Assembly: GCF_003261575.2 (NCBI RefSeq)
Contig: NZ_CP036175.1
Span: 1,116,001 to 1,180,000, forward strand
Source of the DNA: Klebsiella huaxiensis
GTDB lineage: Bacteria; Pseudomonadota; Gammaproteobacteria; Enterobacterales; Enterobacteriaceae
DNA length: 64,000 nt
Direction: 5' to 3'
The notes below the pieces were generated by a model that made no database searches, was not told the DNA's origin, and saw nothing but the letters and a program-made list of their open reading frames with translations. Positions 61,203 to 64,000 of the stretch are shown here, one piece after another. Position 1 is the first letter of the stretch; each line of letters begins with the position of its first letter. Position numbers and translations under genes: made by a program.

Positions 61203-63146
61203 CTAATCGACGTGCATCAGCAGGCTAGGTTCGCTATTAGTGGCGTCGCCGTACCAGACCGCTTCGCGCACCGAAATCGGTTTGTTGATAAGCCCCAGGG
61301 CGTAAAAACGATCGGCGATACTTTGCTGGGCGCGAATCACGTTGAGTTCCATCGGGCGTGTTCGATGGCTGCGGCGGGCTAATGCTCGGGTCAGCGAAGC
61401 GGCGTTAATCCCCAGCTCCGCAGAGAGCAAGTTTGCAGCTTCATCACGGTGCTGGTCGATAAACTGCCCGGTCTGCGTTAATTCGGCTACCAGGCGCTGC
61501 ATAATATCGTTATTGCGGATGGCGTAGTCGCGGCGCGAGAGGTAGAAATGGTGGTTGTTGACGCGCCCCTCGCCGCTGGTGACGACCCGTAATTCACCAC
61601 TATATTCCGCATCGCTGAGTAGCGGATCCCACATCATCCACGCATCAACTGTTAGATAATCGCTGGCGGTTAGCGGGTATTTCGGTGGAATGTAGACCAC
61701 TTTGACGTCATTCAACTCTAGCCCGGCCTCTTCCAGAATATGCAGCAGCAGCCAGTGAACGTTAGAGCCTTTATTCAGCGCGATGCGCTTACCGCGCAGG
61801 TCGGCAATGGTGTGGATATCGCTGTGCTGCGGGACGACCATCGCCACGCTTTGCGGTGCGGGCGGCTCCCAGGCGACGTAGACCAGATCGCTGTTGTTGG
61901 CCTGAGCGAAGACTGGCGGCGCTTCGCCAGTGGTACCGAAATCTATCTCATCGCAGGCCAGCGCGTGCAGCAACTGTGGCCCGGCGGGGAACTCGCTCCA
62001 CAGCACGCTGACGCCGTGGCTGGCAAAGGCTTTCTCCAGACTTTGCCGCGCTTTCAGGATACCGAGGTTGCCGAAGCGCTGAAAACCGATGCGCAGTTCC
62101 CGGTCATGACTTTCACTATTTACCGCCGGACGATAAGTCGGCTCCAGCCTGCGGCGGCTTTTAATAATGCCAAAATTCGCCAACTGCGTGCGCAGCGTGT
62201 GGCGACTAATGCCCAGCAGCGCTGCGGCCTGGCTTTGATTGTCATCGCAGCGGGCCATCGCGCCGCGAATCAACGCTCCGGTGACCCGTTCCCACAGCGG
62301 CTCGCCCGGTAAGGAGAGCTGGTGGTGAATAAAGTCATCCAGCTCACTGTCGCTGGTGGCCGCGGGTTCGTTGCTGAGGGTCGTCAGCCGGAGCTGAGCG
62401 GGGCTAATTTCCTCTTCTTTACTCAACAGAACGGCGTTATGCAGGGTATTTTCCAGCTCGCGAATATTGCCCGGCCAGGGGTATTCCATCAGCCTTGCCA
62501 GGGTTTCCGGGGCCAGACGACGAACCGGACGGCCCAGACGGCGGGCGTAGAGCGACAAAAAATGGTCCGCCAGTATGGGAATATCCTGACGGCGCTGGCG
62601 CAGCGGCGGCAGCGGAACAATGGCGATATTTAGCCGATAGTAAAGATCTTCACGGAAACGACGCTCGCGGATAGCCTGCATCAGATCCACGTGGGTGGCG
62701 GCGATCACCCGCACATTGACCTTAATCGCTTTGCGCGAGCCGACGCGAGTGATTTCACGCTCCTGCAGGACACGCAGCAGTTTGACCTGAAGCGGCAGGC
62801 TGAGTTCGCCGATTTCATCCAGCAGCAGGGTGCCGCCCTCCGCAGCCTCGAACCAGCCGGGATGACTTTGCACCGCACCGGTGAACGCGCCTTTTTCATG
62901 GCCGAACAGTTCCGCTTCTGCCAGGCTTTCGCTGAGCGCACCGCAATTGACGGCCAGGAAGGGGCCATGGCGGCGTGAGCTATGATGATGTAAATAGCGG
63001 GCAACGACCTCTTTTCCTGTGCCGGTTTCGCCGACGATAAGCACCGTCGCCTCGGTGGGGGCCAGTTTATCCAGCAGACTCTGAAACGCTTTTGACGCCG
63101 GGTCGATCAGCGCAGGCGTGGCGGATGGGGATTCAGGATTCAGCAT
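61203..63146 (-). CDS. sigma-54-dependent activator fused to a C-terminal SsuA-like sulfonate-binding domain
   Basis: 647 residues, three parts. Residues ~10-250 are an AAA+ sigma-54 activator domain: Walker A GETGTGKE (39-46), sigma-54 contact loop GAFTGA (86-91), Walker B TLLLDE (106-111), and PWPGNIRELEN. Residues ~285-328 are a Fis-type helix-turn-helix (NQSQAAALLGISRHTLRTQL). Residues ~350-628 resemble aliphatic-sulfonate-binding proteins (FPAGPQLLHAL, IDFGTTGEAPPVFAQA, VDAWMMWDPLL). No signal peptide precedes the last part, so it must act in the cytoplasm as a built-in ligand sensor. There is no N-terminal receiver or GAF domain. It is divergent from an SsuD-like monooxygenase gene, its probable target. 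Confidence 0.9.
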   Translation of the reverse strand: MLNPESPSATPALIDPASKAFQSLLDKLAPTEATVLIVGETGTGKEVVARYLHHHSSRRHGPFLAVNCGALSESLAEAELFGHEKGAFTGAVQSHPGWFEAAEGGTLLLDEIGELSLPLQVKLLRVLQEREITRVGSRKAIKVNVRVIAATHVDLMQAIRERRFREDLYYRLNIAIVPLPPLRQRRQDIPILADHFLSLYARRLGRPVRRLAPETLARLMEYPWPGNIRELENTLHNAVLLSKEEEISPAQLRLTTLSNEPAATSDSELDDFIHHQLSLPGEPLWERVTGALIRGAMARCDDNQSQAAALLGISRHTLRTQLANFGIIKSRRRLEPTYRPAVNSESHDRELRIGFQRFGNLGILKARQSLEKAFASHGVSVLWSEFPAGPQLLHALACDEIDFGTTGEAPPVFAQANNSDLVYVAWEPPAPQSVAMVVPQHSDIHTIADLRGKRIALNKGSNVHWLLLHILEEAGLELNDVKVVYIPPKYPLTASDYLTVDAWMMWDPLLSDAEYSGELRVVTSGEGRVNNHHFYLSRRDYAIRNNDIMQRLVAELTQTGQFIDQHRDEAANLLSAELGINAASLTRALARRSHRTRPMELNVIRAQQSIADRFYALGLINKPISVREAVWYGDATNSEPSLLMHVD

Positions 63147-63221
63147 GGTTGACCTCCGGTATTTGATGACCTGAACTTATCCTGTGCTGACGATGGAAAC
63201 CAGAGGGCAAACCTGCCGTAC

Positions 63222-63270
63222 TGTTGCAAAAACGACAACCTGAACGCACTGTCTGGCGCATTTGCAACAG
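63222..63270. promoter_or_regulatory. perfect inverted repeat, candidate enhancer site for the sigma-54 activator
   Basis: CTGTTGCAAA (63222-63231) and TTTGCAACAG (63261-63270) are exact reverse complements, 39 bp apart centre to centre. They lie about 100-140 bp upstream of the predicted start of the monooxygenase transcript, the usual distance for sigma-54 enhancers. Assignment to the neighbouring activator is an inference from position and symmetry. Confidence 0.65.
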
Positions 63271-63332
63271 CGGGATGAAATTCAATTTCAGGTAACCTAT
63301 TGAATTTATTTTGTTAATTTTTCATTCACCAT

Positions 63333-63348
63333 TGGCATGATTATCGCT
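63333..63348 (+). promoter_or_regulatory. sigma-54 (-24/-12) promoter of the SsuD-like gene
   Basis: TGGCATGATTATCGCT has the invariant GG (63334-63335) and GC (63346-63347) separated by exactly 10 bases, close to the consensus TGGCACG-N4-TTGC. The predicted start is near 63359, leaving a ~58-nt leader with GGAAAGAGA as ribosome site. It matches the divergent sigma-54 activator. Confidence 0.82.
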
Positions 63349-63417
63349 AACACTCATATAACCAAATTAAAACAACGCTTCGATAAATATCGGATATGGT
63401 TATATAGGAAAGAGATA

Positions 63418-64000
63418 ATGACGCAAAAAACCGACGATAAAATCAATGTATTCTGGTTCCTGCCCACCCACGGCGATGGTCGCTACCTGGGTACCGCAGA
63501 GGGCGGACGCCCGGTTGATTTGCCTTACCTGCAGCAGGTGGCGCTGGCGGCCGACAGCCTCGGCTACTACGGTGTGCTGATCCCAACCGGGAAAAGCTGC
63601 GAAGACTCCTGGCTGGTAGCCTCGGCGCTGGCGCCGTTGACTCGTCGCCTGCGCTATCTGGTCGCCGTCCGGCCGGGGCTGCAGCCGCCGACGCTGGCGG
63701 CAAGAATGGCGACCACCCTCGACCGCCTGTCGGGTGGTCGTCTGCTGATTAACGTCGTTACCGGCGGTGACCCGGTGGAGAACAAAGGCGACGGTATATT
63801 CCTCAGCCATGGCGAACGCTATCAGGTGACCCGCGAATTTCTCGACGTCTACTCCCGTTTGCTGAAAGGCGAAAAGGTGGACTATCACGGCGAGCATATC
63901 CACGTTGAGGGCGCGGAAGTGCTGTTTCCTCCGGTGCAGGAAAACGGCCCGCCGCTCTATTTTGGCGGTTCTTCTGAAGATGCCATCGATGTCGCCGCTG
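63418..64000 (+). CDS. SsuD-like FMNH2-dependent alkanesulfonate monooxygenase (5' part)
   Basis: The first 194 codons of a luciferase-like flavin-dependent monooxygenase, cut by the window end. NVFWFLPTHGDGRYLG, GVLIPTGKSCEDSWLVAS, ATLDRLSGGRLLINVVTGGDP and PPLYFGGSSEDA closely follow E. coli SsuD, which releases sulfite from alkanesulfonates for sulfur supply. It is not in the usual ssuEADCB context; the activator next to it carries an SsuA-like domain. Closely related enzymes such as MsuD or SfnG cannot be excluded, so I give no gene symbol. Confidence 0.9.
   Translation, partial: MTQKTDDKINVFWFLPTHGDGRYLGTAEGGRPVDLPYLQQVALAADSLGYYGVLIPTGKSCEDSWLVASALAPLTRRLRYLVAVRPGLQPPTLAARMATTLDRLSGGRLLINVVTGGDPVENKGDGIFLSHGERYQVTREFLDVYSRLLKGEKVDYHGEHIHVEGAEVLFPPVQENGPPLYFGGSSEDAIDVAA

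Overview
The window is chromosomal DNA from an enterobacterium, most likely Klebsiella or Raoultella. The backbone gene order (recB-recD-argA-amiC ... metZWV-mltA-tcdA-csdE-csdA-gcvB-gcvA-ygdD-rlmM-fucRUKIP-fucA-xni) is the one known from E. coli. The diol dehydratase subunits match the Klebsiella oxytoca type, including its active-site numbering, and Klebsiella-style REP and ERIC repeats occur throughout. I see no prophage, insertion sequence or CRISPR array.

Layout. (1) 1-8427: recB 3' end, recD, two small paralogous membrane-protein genes separated by an ERIC-type repeat, argA, amiC. (2) 8444-45582: a 37-kb propanediol/cobalamin block between amiC and the initiator tRNA cluster. It holds cobD, then a 21-gene pdu operon on the minus strand (pduA to pduX), then on the plus strand pduF, pocR, a cobalamin riboswitch and the anaerobic B12 operon cbiABCDETFGHJKLMNQOP-cobU-cobT. 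PocR is expected to switch on both arms. The pdu products build a protein microcompartment that turns 1,2-propanediol into propanal, propionate and 1-propanol using adenosylcobalamin, and the cbi/cob products make that cofactor. (3) 45680-45978: three initiator tRNA genes on the minus strand. (4) 46190-52774: mltA, tcdA, csdEA, the GcvB small RNA, gcvA, ygdD, rlmM. (5) 52836-59884: L-fucose regulon, fucPIKUR on the minus strand and fucA on the plus strand. (6) 59885-61092: a dense repeat cluster where fucO lies in E. coli, then xni. (7) 61203-64000: a sigma-54 activator fused to a sulfonate-binding-protein domain, divergent from the 5' part of an SsuD-like monooxygenase gene.

Main points for a second look. 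The cobalamin riboswitch ahead of cbiA is interrupted by a ~194-nt ERIC-type repeat in a peripheral joint of the aptamer. The activator at 61203-63146 has the architecture AAA+ / Fis-type HTH / SsuA-like domain and looks like a one-component sulfonate sensor; a canonical -24/-12 promoter and a perfect inverted repeat lie in the adjacent intergenic region. cobS is missing from between cobU and cobT, and fucO is missing from next to fucA, although FucO makes the 1,2-propanediol that the pdu genes consume. One of the three initiator tRNA genes carries a compensated base-pair change in its T stem.
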